Part shown: one piece after another, positions 26,756 to 35,267 of the stretch
Position numbering within the stretch: the stretch's first letter is position 1
How the letters are laid out: each line of letters starts with the position of its first letter
From: an uncultured Cohaesibacter sp.
Lineage (GTDB): Bacteria; Pseudomonadota; Alphaproteobacteria; Rhizobiales; Cohaesibacteraceae
Length of the DNA: 64,000 bases
Direction: 5' to 3'
Assembly: GCF_963682185.1 (NCBI RefSeq)
Contig: NZ_OY821667.1
Span: 4,353,501-4,417,500, forward strand
The notes under the pieces: model-generated
Told to the model about the DNA's origin: nothing
What the model saw: only the letters and a program-made list of their open reading frames with translations
The model's database searches: none
Program-made: the position numbers and the translations under genes

Positions 26756-27952
26756 ATGACCGTTCTTATCGGGCAGGAATTGCTGCTCATCATCCTCGCC
26801 GTGATCTTTGGTGCCTTATTGGGCTGTGCTCTGAGGGCTTTTCTGGCCAGCCAACCGGGTCAGGATCTGGCCAATAGGGCCGAAGCCCTCTATGACCCTG
26901 TGGCTGCTGCTGCGCGCAGAGCATCAGAAGAGTTTCCGCTTTCCGCAGCCGAAGAAGGCAATCGGGCGACTGATGCCGATGCCGCTTCCCTTTCTTCTGC
27001 CTCTCTTACTGGCGCTCCGGTGCCTGATGGCCGCGAAGAACCGCTTCCCCAGGAGAAGAGTGTCATTCCGGTTGAAGTGGTTGCCACCATTATCGACGAA
27101 GAAAAACCCAAGAATATCAAGCCGAAGAAAACCGGGCCAGTCGACAATAGCGTCGACCCTACCTTGGTCGCCGAAGGCATGGCTGGCGAAGGCCTTGTCA
27201 ATGCCTCCTCAGACGCGGCCCAGCCAGAGGGTGTCAAGCCCAAAGCACTGGAAGCCCCCAGAGCAGGCAAAGCCGACGACCTTAAAAAGATCAAGGGGAT
27301 TGGCAAGGTCATCGAAGGTAAGCTCAACAATCTGGGCATCTATCATTTTGACCAGATCGCTCGTTGGACCGACGCCGAAGCGACATGGGTATCGTCCATC
27401 CTTGACTTCAAAGGACGCATAGAGCGCGAAAACTGGATTGCTCAGGCGCGTGAAATCATCGGGCCAGACGCAGCAATGCCTGTCGATATTGACGAAGCTG
27501 ATGAAGATGCCGTGGCTGCTGCCGGTGCCGTACCGGTAGAGATTGTCGAAGCAGAGGCGAAGGCCGTTGATGTGGAAGCAGAAGAGGAAAAGATCGAACA
27601 GGTTCTGGCCACCTTGCCAGAAGGAGCATCGGCAAAAGAAAAAGCCGAAGCTGTTGGCTCCAAACCTGCACTGCTTTCTGGTCCGCGCGATGGCAAACCT
27701 GACGATCTCAAGCAGATCAGGGGCATTGGTCGGGTGATCGAAACCAAGCTTAATGACCTTGGTATCTATCATTTCGAACAAATAGCTGACTGGTCCCGCG
27801 AAGAAGCCAATTATGTTTCGACATTCCTCAGCTTCAAAGGCCGCATCGACAGGGAAAACTGGATCGCGCAGGCCAAGCTTCTGGCTTCCGGCCAGGAAAC
27901 CGCTTTTTCCATTCGGGTCTCCAAAGGGCAGGTGGAAAGCTCCCGGGGGTGA
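26756..27952 (+). CDS. Membrane-anchored protein with two helix-hairpin-helix modules
   Basis: 398 residues. One N-terminal membrane span (about 5-27) is followed by a long acidic, Ala/Pro/Glu-rich and probably disordered linker, then two nearly identical modules (about 174-235 and 316-377). Each has DDLK(K/Q)I(K/R)GIG(K/R)VIE, LGIYHF(D/E)QIA and FKGRI(E/D)RENWIAQA. The GIG hairpin is the helix-hairpin-helix signature that usually contacts DNA backbone; related proteins are labelled flap-endonuclease-1-like or NADH-quinone-oxidoreductase-associated without proof. The duplication is within the gene. A membrane protein with two DNA-binding-like modules might tether nucleic acid, but that is inference. 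A strong terminator follows. Confidence 0.7.
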   Translation: MTVLIGQELLLIILAVIFGALLGCALRAFLASQPGQDLANRAEALYDPVAAAARRASEEFPLSAAEEGNRATDADAASLSSASLTGAPVPDGREEPLPQEKSVIPVEVVATIIDEEKPKNIKPKKTGPVDNSVDPTLVAEGMAGEGLVNASSDAAQPEGVKPKALEAPRAGKADDLKKIKGIGKVIEGKLNNLGIYHFDQIARWTDAEATWVSSILDFKGRIERENWIAQAREIIGPDAAMPVDIDEADEDAVAAAGAVPVEIVEAEAKAVDVEAEEEKIEQVLATLPEGASAKEKAEAVGSKPALLSGPRDGKPDDLKQIRGIGRVIETKLNDLGIYHFEQIADWSREEANYVSTFLSFKGRIDRENWIAQAKLLASGQETAFSIRVSKGQVESSRG

Positions 27953-27986
27953 TCTGCAAATTAGATCTGGCGTGGATGCTATTGAT

Positions 27987-28017
27987 AAAAAAGCGCGGCT
28001 ACAGGTCGCGCTTTTTT
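27987..28017 (+). terminator. Rho-independent terminator of the BON/HhH operon
   Basis: AAAAAAGCGCG-gctacaggt-CGCGCTTTTTT, an 11-bp stem with a T-run, 35 bases after the stop at 27952. Confidence 0.88.
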
Positions 28018-28234
28018 GTTACCTGCCTAAAATAGGTAAAGCTCCAGAGCGGAAAAGAAGCCCTTGTAAAAATTACTTAATTATTTGAGATAAAAGGATA
28101 AATTGACGGCTTTAGATGATTTTCCCGTCAGCATTTAGTTTAAGATTATACAAAATATTTACTTGCGCAATGATTGATTTACCCCTTGATGCATAACCTC
28201 TGGATGAAGTGACGGAAGGCGAGAGGGTTGACCA

Positions 28235-30247
28235 TTGATAGGCATCCTTTTTGAAAAAGCTCTGAATTTCTATGGAGCCAAAGCAAAGAGAAACAGCGCC
28301 GAACTCATAAGGGCGCAATACCAGATCTGTACCCGCCAACTGCCGCTGGTCTATATGATCGCGCTCAGCAGCATTTGGGGCGTGGCTCTGACAAGCAGGC
28401 AGGTGGCACCAGCATGGCTGGTTTATTTGACACCCGTTTTTTTCACCTTTGTCTTTGCTGCCCGCATCCATTTCTGGTTCTGCAGACATGTAGAGTTTGA
28501 AACCATTGAGCGCTGTAGAAAAGCAATGGCCCAGATCAAGCTCCTTGGTGCCGCTCTTCCTATTTTCTTTACCGTCTGGGCCTTGTTGCTATTTGAGCAT
28601 GGTGATCATGTTATTCGCGTCAACATCGCCTATTTCATGGCGATTTCGGGCATCTGCATTGTTGTCTTCATGATACATTTGCGGATAGCAGCCTATCAGG
28701 TGGCAATGTTCGTCTATATCCCGCTGGTTATCCGCTTGTTACTGACCGGAGACAGCGCCTTAATGACGATGGGTGTCAACCTGTTTATCGCAGCTGTTTT
28801 GCTGGTGGTGGTGGTCTATTTTCAATCCAGCCATTTTCGCAATGCCGTGAAGTCTGAAGTTGCCCTGCAACGGGCCAGTGAGCATAACCGGACGCTGGCC
28901 AATCTCGATAGTCTTACCAGCCTGCCAAACCGACGTCTGTTCTTTGACAATCTCAATGGGGAAATCGCTCTTGCGAAAGAGAATAGCCGGCGGCTCGCAG
29001 TTGGCATTCTGGATCTGGATGGCTTCAAGGCCGTGAATGATCTGCACGGACACAATATCGGAGACCTGTTGCTACAGCATGTGGCTGAGCGGCTCAAGAG
29101 GCTGGTCGGAGGCGATGTTTTGGTGTCTCGTCTGGGCGGGGATGAATTTGCACTGCTCATCAAGACACGCAATTCCGACGCTGAATTGCTGCTGCTAGGA
29201 GAACAGATCTGCGCCGTGCTTCGTGCGCCTTTTCTCATCGAAGAGGGGCGTATCAGCATTTCCGCTTCGGTCGGCTATGCGGTCTATCCCGATGTCGCTA
29301 AAACCGCGCACGATCTATATGAATGCGCCGACTATGCCCTCTATCAGAACAAGAGAAACAACAGGGGCTGCCCCAGCCTGTTCGCCAAAGAGCAGGCCAC
29401 AGAGCTTGAACAGCGCGTCCTGATCGAGCAAGCCATTCGCTCGGCAAATCTGGACAAGGAACTCAGTGTCTATTTTCAGCCCATCGTCGAAGTGTCTTCA
29501 GGCCGCATCGCCGCCTTTGAGGCCTTGGCGCGCTGGCATAGCCCGCAGGTTGGTCAAGTTGCCCCTTCGGTCTTCATTCCCATTGCTGAACAAAGTGGCC
29601 GGATTTGCGAAATCACCCATACCCTGCTGGCTAAAGCCTTGTCAGAAGCCGCTAACTGGCCGCACGAGATCAAACTTTCCTTCAATCTCTCCGCCCTTGA
29701 TGTGAGCGCAGGGGAACGCACCCTGAAGCTGGCCTCCATTGTCATGCACAGTGATGTTGATCCGCGCCGGATTGATTTTGAAATCACCGAAACCGCCGCC
29801 ATGGGCCGGGAGAGTGAAGTACAAGCTTCCATCGCGGATCTCAGAGCGCTCGGCTGCGGTATTTCACTGGATGATTTTGGCACCGGCTTTTCCAGCTTGA
29901 GCCAGTTGCACGCCTTGCCGCTGACGACGATCAAGATCGACCGGAGTTTTGTGAGCGAGCTGGACAAGAATCAAGCTGGCTACAAGATTGTCAAATCCCT
30001 GCTTTCGCTCAGCCGCGACATGGGCGTGGAATGCATTGTGGAAGGCGTGGAAACAAATGCGGAGCTGGATATGATCAAACGGCTCGGTGGGCGGCTTGTG
30101 CAGGGCTATCTTTGGTCGGCACCGGTACCTGCCGAACAGGTCGGCGGTTTGATTGCCAAGCATGAACAGAAATGCCTGTTTTTCGCCCCCGTGGAGCAGG
30201 AAAGAGGACAGGGGAGAATTCCCCTATCCTCAAATTCTGAAGGGTAA
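28235..30247 (+). CDS. Membrane GGDEF-EAL protein (cyclic-di-GMP synthase/phosphodiesterase)
   Basis: 670 residues. The N-terminal 200 hold about six membrane spans. The GGDEF domain has an intact RLGGDEFALL active site (GGDEF at 301-305). At the place of the inhibitory I-site (RxxD) the sequence reads G-G-D-V, so product inhibition by that site is unlikely. The EAL domain has EAL at 429-431, the NLS of SFNLSALDV, the glutamate of EITET, DDFGTGFSS (546-554), KID and EGVET, so it looks catalytically competent. Start is a TTG at 28235 with GAGAGGG upstream. The net activity (making or breaking c-di-GMP) cannot be predicted. A single gene; it converges on the amidohydrolase gene. Confidence 0.92.
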   Translation: MIGILFEKALNFYGAKAKRNSAELIRAQYQICTRQLPLVYMIALSSIWGVALTSRQVAPAWLVYLTPVFFTFVFAARIHFWFCRHVEFETIERCRKAMAQIKLLGAALPIFFTVWALLLFEHGDHVIRVNIAYFMAISGICIVVFMIHLRIAAYQVAMFVYIPLVIRLLLTGDSALMTMGVNLFIAAVLLVVVVYFQSSHFRNAVKSEVALQRASEHNRTLANLDSLTSLPNRRLFFDNLNGEIALAKENSRRLAVGILDLDGFKAVNDLHGHNIGDLLLQHVAERLKRLVGGDVLVSRLGGDEFALLIKTRNSDAELLLLGEQICAVLRAPFLIEEGRISISASVGYAVYPDVAKTAHDLYECADYALYQNKRNNRGCPSLFAKEQATELEQRVLIEQAIRSANLDKELSVYFQPIVEVSSGRIAAFEALARWHSPQVGQVAPSVFIPIAEQSGRICEITHTLLAKALSEAANWPHEIKLSFNLSALDVSAGERTLKLASIVMHSDVDPRRIDFEITETAAMGRESEVQASIADLRALGCGISLDDFGTGFSSLSQLHALPLTTIKIDRSFVSELDKNQAGYKIVKSLLSLSRDMGVECIVEGVETNAELDMIKRLGGRLVQGYLWSAPVPAEQVGGLIAKHEQKCLFFAPVEQERGQGRIPLSSNSEG

Positions 30248-30264
30248 ACGCCCTAAAGCTGCCA

Positions 30265-31446
30265 TCAAGCGTGCAGATAGCGCTCGACAAGGCGTGCCCA
30301 GAGCGCGGCACCGACCGGCAACATCTCATCTGAGAAATTGAATTTCGGATTATGCAGAGCCGCTGACTCTTCCCCATTGCCCACGCGAATGAAGCAGCCC
30401 GGCTTGTGCGCCAGATAGTGGGCGAAGTCTTCGCTGCCCGAACTGATAGGGAATTCAGCAATACCTTCTTCTCCAACCAGCTCCAGCGCCACTTCCTTGG
30501 CAAATTCCATTTCCTTGGTGGAGTTGACGACCACCGGAAGCCCGTGCGGAATATCCACTCTTGCTGTGGCCCCGAACCCTTCCGCAATGGACTGAGACAT
30601 TTCGATAATGCGCTTTTTGGCATGGTCGCGAACGGTCTGGTCAAATGTGCGCAAAGTGACGCGCATCACGACTTCTTCGGGAATGACGTTCGGAGCTTTG
30701 CCACCATGGATCGCGCCGATGGTGATAACGGCAGGCTGGAAGGGATCGATATTGCGCGACACGATGGTCTGCAGGCCGATGGCAATGTGGCAGGCGGTCA
30801 CCACCGGATCGATGGTTTCATGTGGGCGAGCTCCATGGCCACCCTTGCCGCGCACGGTGATGTCGATCATGTCGGCGCCAGCCATAGCGGGCCCATCGCG
30901 CAGCATGATTTGCCCGACCGGAGCGCCAGGATGGTTATGCAGGCCATAGATGCAGTCAAACGGGAAGCGTTCGAGCAGGCCATCTTCGATCATCTTTTCT
31001 GCGCCACTTTTGACCGGGCTTTCTTCGGCGGGCTGGAAAATGAGATTGACGGTGCCGTCGAATTTTTTGGTGCGGGCGAGATATTCCGCTGTACCCATCA
31101 GCACAGCCGTATGGCCATCATGGCCGCAGGCATGCATAACGCCTTCATTCTGGCTGGCATAGGCAAGGCCGGTTTCTTCGTCAATCGGCAGGGCATCCAT
31201 ATCGGCGCGAATCGCAATGCTCTTGCTGCCTTCCCCTACTTTGAGCCGCGCCACGATGCCGTGTCCGCCAACATTTTCGGCAACCTCATAGCCCCAGTCC
31301 TTGAGTTTGCCAGCCACAAAGGCTGCGGTTTCGGATTCCTGATGGGACAGTTCGGGATGCTGGTGAATATGCTGCCGGTTGGCAGCCATCTCTTCTTTTT
31401 TGTCTTCAAAATCAGAAAGGGAAGCAAAATCGTTGCTCTGATCCAT
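30265..31446 (-). CDS. M20-family amidohydrolase (hippurate hydrolase/N-acyl amino acid type)
   Basis: 393 residues. It hydrolyses an amide bond of N-acyl or N-carbamoyl amino acids in the cytoplasm. Metal-binding and catalytic elements are visible: IAIRADMDALP, MHACGHDGHTAVL (Cys/His ligands), FQPAEESPVKSGAEKMI (Glu ligand), YGLHNHPGAPVG and the C-terminal LHNPKFNFSDEML. Dimerisation-domain residues GGHGARPHETIDP are typical. The ATG at 31446 has AAAAGGAA upstream. The actual substrate is unknown. A single gene whose 3' end meets the GGDEF-EAL gene with only 17 bases between. Confidence 0.9.
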   Translation of the reverse strand: MDQSNDFASLSDFEDKKEEMAANRQHIHQHPELSHQESETAAFVAGKLKDWGYEVAENVGGHGIVARLKVGEGSKSIAIRADMDALPIDEETGLAYASQNEGVMHACGHDGHTAVLMGTAEYLARTKKFDGTVNLIFQPAEESPVKSGAEKMIEDGLLERFPFDCIYGLHNHPGAPVGQIMLRDGPAMAGADMIDITVRGKGGHGARPHETIDPVVTACHIAIGLQTIVSRNIDPFQPAVITIGAIHGGKAPNVIPEEVVMRVTLRTFDQTVRDHAKKRIIEMSQSIAEGFGATARVDIPHGLPVVVNSTKEMEFAKEVALELVGEEGIAEFPISSGSEDFAHYLAHKPGCFIRVGNGEESAALHNPKFNFSDEMLPVGAALWARLVERYLHA

Positions 31447-31680
31447 GAAAGGTTCCTTTTATTCGTATTGAGGGCAGGGGGCCGAGGCGGGGTGGATCGA
31501 ACCGAGGCTGCCTGATCTGGAAGGGTTTATGGTGCTGGACACCATCCCATGGAGTTGCACATTACAACAAAATGAGTAAGAAGAAACACCGACAATCTTG
31601 CATTGCTGATTTTAGTCAGGTTTTGAACAGACCGTCCTTATGGGCAGTGGATCATCCGGCTATGAAGGAACCTCAAATAG

Positions 31681-31704
31681 AAAAAGCCGGAGACTGGCTC
31701 CGGC
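31681..31704 (-). terminator. Rho-independent terminator of the Tat 5'-nucleotidase gene
   Basis: AGCCGGAG-actgg-CTCCGGCT, an 8-bp stem; read on the minus strand it is followed by TTTTTCTATTT. It lies about 45 bases past the stop at 31751. Confidence 0.85.
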
Positions 31705-31750
31705 TCTGGTTTGGCATAGACAATGGATCATCTGCTGGCAGCAGAAAGGA

Positions 31751-33772
31751 TCAGGCCTTCACTGCCAGACGGCCATCAAGCTTGGCGCCATTGGCCTCGG
31801 TTATGACCTTCTGGTCGCGGATGAAGGCGATTACTTCGTTGCGATAGACTAGACCGGTATGGTCATAGTCCAGCTTGCGCAGATCAAAGCTCGGGATGTC
31901 ACCTGCAACACCACCGGAAATCGGCTTACCATTCCAGGTTTCACCATAGGCGCCAAAGGCAATATAGCTGTTGATCGCGAGGGTGAATTTTTTGTCCAGA
32001 ACCTCGTCGATCGGCTGACCATTGAGCGTGATATTGACGGCCTTTGCGGATTTGGCATCTGCGCCCAGAGCGATGTCATAGCGAATGCCCGAGGAGAAAT
32101 GCAGGAAGCCGCGCGAGACAAAGCCATTCAGATCAATCCCGTCGACCTCTTCCGGGCGTAACAGGCGCACTGCGTTGTTATTGAGCATGTCGCGCAGCTG
32201 GGCACCGGTCATGGTGGCCACATGAATGGCGTCGGCATAAGGCATCACATCATACCATGCCTTGAAGGACAATGGTCCTTTTTCCACGCCTGCCGATAGG
32301 CCCGTCGCATTGAAGAGAGCAAAATCCACCTTGCCGCCGGGGAAGGTCTCCGAGCGCGCCACCACCGCATCATTCATGAAGTTGCCAAGGGCGCTTTCGC
32401 CGATATAGCGGCTGGCGATGGTGACATCACGGCCAAGGGTATCCGCTTCCACCGTACCGATGGTCTCGGCCAGCTTGCTGTCGAGCTGCTTGAGCAGCGG
32501 GCCAACCACGGTTTCCTCGAACGTGGCATCCCAGTCGCCTTCCTGTTGCAGGGAAGGATATTTCGGATCGTCGCTGGCAACACGCTTGTCGCTGGCTTTG
32601 ATCGGATGCAGGGAAACGGAGTTGTACCAGTCCTTGCGGCCCTGATGGGCGGCAATGGAAATGGCTATATCGCCAAGGAACTTGCCATGGGCCAGAGCCT
32701 GAGTGATGAGGACACCGTCCTTGAGGTTATTCTCGTCTATGCCGGTTTCGTTGAGCTTGGTGTGCGTATGGCCACCAACCACAACAATGGGCTTCTCGCT
32801 CAGCTCGCTTGCAATCTTGGCAATGGCAAAGTCACCGTCACCAATGTCGCGGGCTGTGGCGGCCTTGCCAGATTTATGCTGGCCGATACCATAGCCGCAG
32901 TGAGAAAGGATAACGACCACATCGGAGATTTCGGAGACGGCTGGCAGCAGGTTGGAGAGCGCCGTCACCGGACGGTCCACCGCAAGGGTCGGGTCGTTCG
33001 GCTGGCCGACGCGGGTGTCGATGTTGGTGGTGAGGCCAATGAGCCCGACGCGCAAGCCATTGATGTCGGCAACAGCCGCGGCGGTGTAGTCTTTATCACG
33101 CTTCATATAGCCCGAAGAATGTACGTTGGCGGAAAGCAACGGGAAGGTTGCGTCCGTGTCCTTGCCCTTTTTGAGCAACTCGGCACCACGGTCGAATTCA
33201 TGGTTGCCCAGTGCAGCAATTTCGACACCGGCGGCGCTATAGGCACGATAGCTGGCGTCAGCAACAAAGTCTTCTGGGCCCCAGCCCATCAACTCGTCAA
33301 AGATCGAGCCGGTGTGGTCATCCCCTGCGGAAACAAACAGCACAGCCTCATTCTCGGCTGCGTTGGCGCGGGCTTCCTTGACCAGCTTGACCATCTGCGC
33401 AAGACGGTGGGTGTCGCCCTTCTTGCCGTGCAGGTCGGTGATGTGGTTGTGCATGTCGTTGAAATGCAAAACGCGCAGCACACGGCGTTCGCCTTCTTCC
33501 AGAACGGGGGCCGGAACGGGGCTGCCATCTTCGGCCACAATGGTTTTGATCGGACCGCTGAGCGGATCGCCTTTCAAAAGGAAGAGCTTGTCGATGATGC
33601 CATTCGGGTTGGGCGTGGCGGGGACCAGCTGCAACTCGCCAGCCATGGGGGCGGCATTGGCGCGGAAGGTCAGCATGGGAGAAAATGCGGCGCTCGTGGC
33701 AATGGCGGCACTGCCGAGCAGCAGGGAGCGGCGTGACAGGCTCGTGCGAGCATTAACGTCTTTGTTGGACAT
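31751..33772 (-). CDS. Tat-exported bifunctional metallophosphatase/5'-nucleotidase (UshA-like)
   Basis: 673 residues. A twin-arginine signal (SLSRRSLLLGSAAIATSA, RR at 14-15, likely cleavage after ANA near 40) sends the folded protein to the periplasm. The metallophosphatase domain has VLHFNDMHNHI, SAGDDHTGS, GNHEFDRGAELL, LSHCGYG and VVGGHTHTKL, the dinuclear-metal ligands; the C-terminal half is the 5'-nucleotidase substrate domain with FNATGLSAG and GVAGDIPSF. It releases phosphate from nucleotides outside the cytoplasm. Three 11-bp-spaced PHO-box-like repeats lie about 75-105 bases upstream, so PhoB control is very likely. A second nucleotidase at 58623 uses a Sec signal instead. Confidence 0.9.
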   Translation of the reverse strand: MSNKDVNARTSLSRRSLLLGSAAIATSAAFSPMLTFRANAAPMAGELQLVPATPNPNGIIDKLFLLKGDPLSGPIKTIVAEDGSPVPAPVLEEGERRVLRVLHFNDMHNHITDLHGKKGDTHRLAQMVKLVKEARANAAENEAVLFVSAGDDHTGSIFDELMGWGPEDFVADASYRAYSAAGVEIAALGNHEFDRGAELLKKGKDTDATFPLLSANVHSSGYMKRDKDYTAAAVADINGLRVGLIGLTTNIDTRVGQPNDPTLAVDRPVTALSNLLPAVSEISDVVVILSHCGYGIGQHKSGKAATARDIGDGDFAIAKIASELSEKPIVVVGGHTHTKLNETGIDENNLKDGVLITQALAHGKFLGDIAISIAAHQGRKDWYNSVSLHPIKASDKRVASDDPKYPSLQQEGDWDATFEETVVGPLLKQLDSKLAETIGTVEADTLGRDVTIASRYIGESALGNFMNDAVVARSETFPGGKVDFALFNATGLSAGVEKGPLSFKAWYDVMPYADAIHVATMTGAQLRDMLNNNAVRLLRPEEVDGIDLNGFVSRGFLHFSSGIRYDIALGADAKSAKAVNITLNGQPIDEVLDKKFTLAINSYIAFGAYGETWNGKPISGGVAGDIPSFDLRKLDYDHTGLVYRNEVIAFIRDQKVITEANGAKLDGRLAVKA

Positions 33773-33847
33773 TGTCGATCTCTAGCAATTGAATTTTGAA
33801 AAAGCGGATAAGAGATCGCAAGGGTTGTGCAGATGTGTTTCAGCGTC

Positions 33848-33876
33848 GTGACGGCGGCATGGCAGTTTGGTGACAG
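33848..33876 (-). promoter_or_regulatory. Tandem PHO box (PhoB operator) upstream of the Tat 5'-nucleotidase
   Basis: On the minus strand the heptamers CTGTCAC (33870-33876), CTGCCAT (33859-33865) and CCGTCAC (33848-33854) recur exactly every 11 bases. A PHO box is a pair of such CTGTCAT-like heptamers separated by four bases; three in phase is strong. The downstream gene is a secreted phosphate-releasing enzyme, a classic Pho regulon member. The phase could continue with CTGAAAC, but that heptamer is weak. Confidence 0.75.
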
Positions 33877-33981
33877 AGCTTGTAGGCTACTGAAACCATG
33901 GCTTGGTCGGGGGCAGAAAACTGTGGACCGCAAGGCGCGGCCAGACGGGCTTTGCCTGATAGACCGCTTCAACCGTCACTG

Positions 33982-35004
33982 TCAGGCGGCCGCGCGTTTT
34001 AGCCGATCATTGATGGCTTCGCCCAGTCCTTCATTGCTGATGGGGGCAACCGCAATGCAAGTCACGTCAGGACGATCGAGCGCACGCAGAGAGGCAAACA
34101 GCTTCTGCGCCGCTTCAAAACTATCACCCGTTTCCGAGAGATTGACCACCTCTACTGCGCGGTCGGCATTGGCTGGCAAATTCGGCCCGAATGCCAGAAG
34201 GGCTTCTCCTTGCTGAATCTCTTTTGCGTTGAGGCGTACAGCGACAGAGGGGGCATAATGGCTGGTCATCATACCCGGAGAGCTTGGGGCCGTGTCGTCG
34301 GTGCCCGCGCGGGCGAGGGGGCGCCCCAGCACAGCTTCCAACTGTTCGGCGGAAATGCCGCCCGGACGCAACAGCGTGGCCGGTGCGCCATCAACACAAA
34401 GAATGACGCTGGATTCCACGCCGACCCGACAGGCGCCAGAATCGGCGATCATGTCGATCCGGTCGGCCAGCTCTTCGGCCACATGGGCTGCCGTGGTCGG
34501 GCTCACGCGTCCTGAGCGGTTGGCCGAGGGCGCAGCCAGCGGCTTGCCCGTTGCAAAGGCCAGAGAGCGCATCAGAGCGGAATCTGGAACCCGCAAAGCC
34601 ACCGTATCAAGCCCTGCAGAGGTGAGATCCGCAATGGGGCTCCCCTCGCGCTTCTTGATAACAAGGGTCATCGGGCCGGGCCAGAAGGCATTCGCAAGTT
34701 TCAACGCATCCTCATTGAACAACCCATGGTGTTGCGCGGCCTCAAGGCTTGGCAAATGCGAGATGAGCGGGTTGAAGCTTGGCCTGTTTTTGGCCTGATA
34801 GATGCTTGCGACCGCTTCGGCATTGGTGGCATCTGCCGCCAGACCATAAACCGTTTCCGTCGGCACCGCGACCAGCCCGCCATCAGCAAGGATCTTGCTG
34901 GCGCGCGAGAAGCCCGGATCCTTGGAAAGGATGGCCCCCGGAGCGCCGGTTTGCGGGTTTATGTCGAAGTGAAGAGGCTGCCACTGGGCTGCTGGTCTGG
35001 TCAT
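33982..35004 (-). CDS. tsaC: L-threonylcarbamoyladenylate synthase, Sua5 type
   Basis: 340 residues: an N-terminal YrdC domain (VAVPTETVYGLAADATN, KNRPSFNPLISHL, SANRSGRVSPT, IDSGA-like DSGACRVGVESSVI, LLRPGGIS) plus a linker with SPGMMTSHYAPS and a C-terminal Sua5 domain. It makes threonylcarbamoyl-AMP from threonine, bicarbonate and ATP for the t6A37 modification of tRNAs reading ANN codons, in the cytoplasm. The start at 35004 gives a normal N terminus; there is no strong ribosome site, and a longer frame runs to 35121. It is the Sua5 (long) rather than the short TsaC form. A terminator of the upstream peptidase operon lies before it, so it is probably transcribed on its own. Confidence 0.92.
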   Translation of the reverse strand: MTRPAAQWQPLHFDINPQTGAPGAILSKDPGFSRASKILADGGLVAVPTETVYGLAADATNAEAVASIYQAKNRPSFNPLISHLPSLEAAQHHGLFNEDALKLANAFWPGPMTLVIKKREGSPIADLTSAGLDTVALRVPDSALMRSLAFATGKPLAAPSANRSGRVSPTTAAHVAEELADRIDMIADSGACRVGVESSVILCVDGAPATLLRPGGISAEQLEAVLGRPLARAGTDDTAPSSPGMMTSHYAPSVAVRLNAKEIQQGEALLAFGPNLPANADRAVEVVNLSETGDSFEAAQKLFASLRALDRPDVTCIAVAPISNEGLGEAINDRLKRAAA

Positions 35005-35147
35005 TGCTATCAATGCGGCTGGGCTATCAAAGGGTTGGAAAAGAAGTGCGCCTCTTTTAGAGGACTGAGGCGGCAACGTCCAGAGCTTCCTTGCAAGAGA
35101 CCCTGTTTGATCCCTGCTCATTGGTTAAGGCGTCGAGGAATAAAGAA

Positions 35148-35190
35148 AGGCCACCGGCAACCAAACTAAGGAGGAAGCTGCCGATGGCCT
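35148..35190 (-). terminator. Terminator-like hairpin after the M16 peptidase operon
   Basis: AGGCCA-c-CGGCA pairs with TGCCG-a-TGGCCT across a 19-base loop; on the minus strand it is followed by TTCTTTATT. It lies about 80 bases past the stop at 35268. Confidence 0.6.
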
Positions 35191-35267
35191 GACTTATGCC
35201 GCCCATCGGGATAGGATTGGGCGGCCTTCAGGGAACTCTGTACTATTGGCCCATGGCCAAGACGAGA

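Noticed and set aside
32546-33736. Long plus-strand frame (396 codons) opposite the Tat nucleotidase
   Set aside because: Antisense shadow of a well supported gene.
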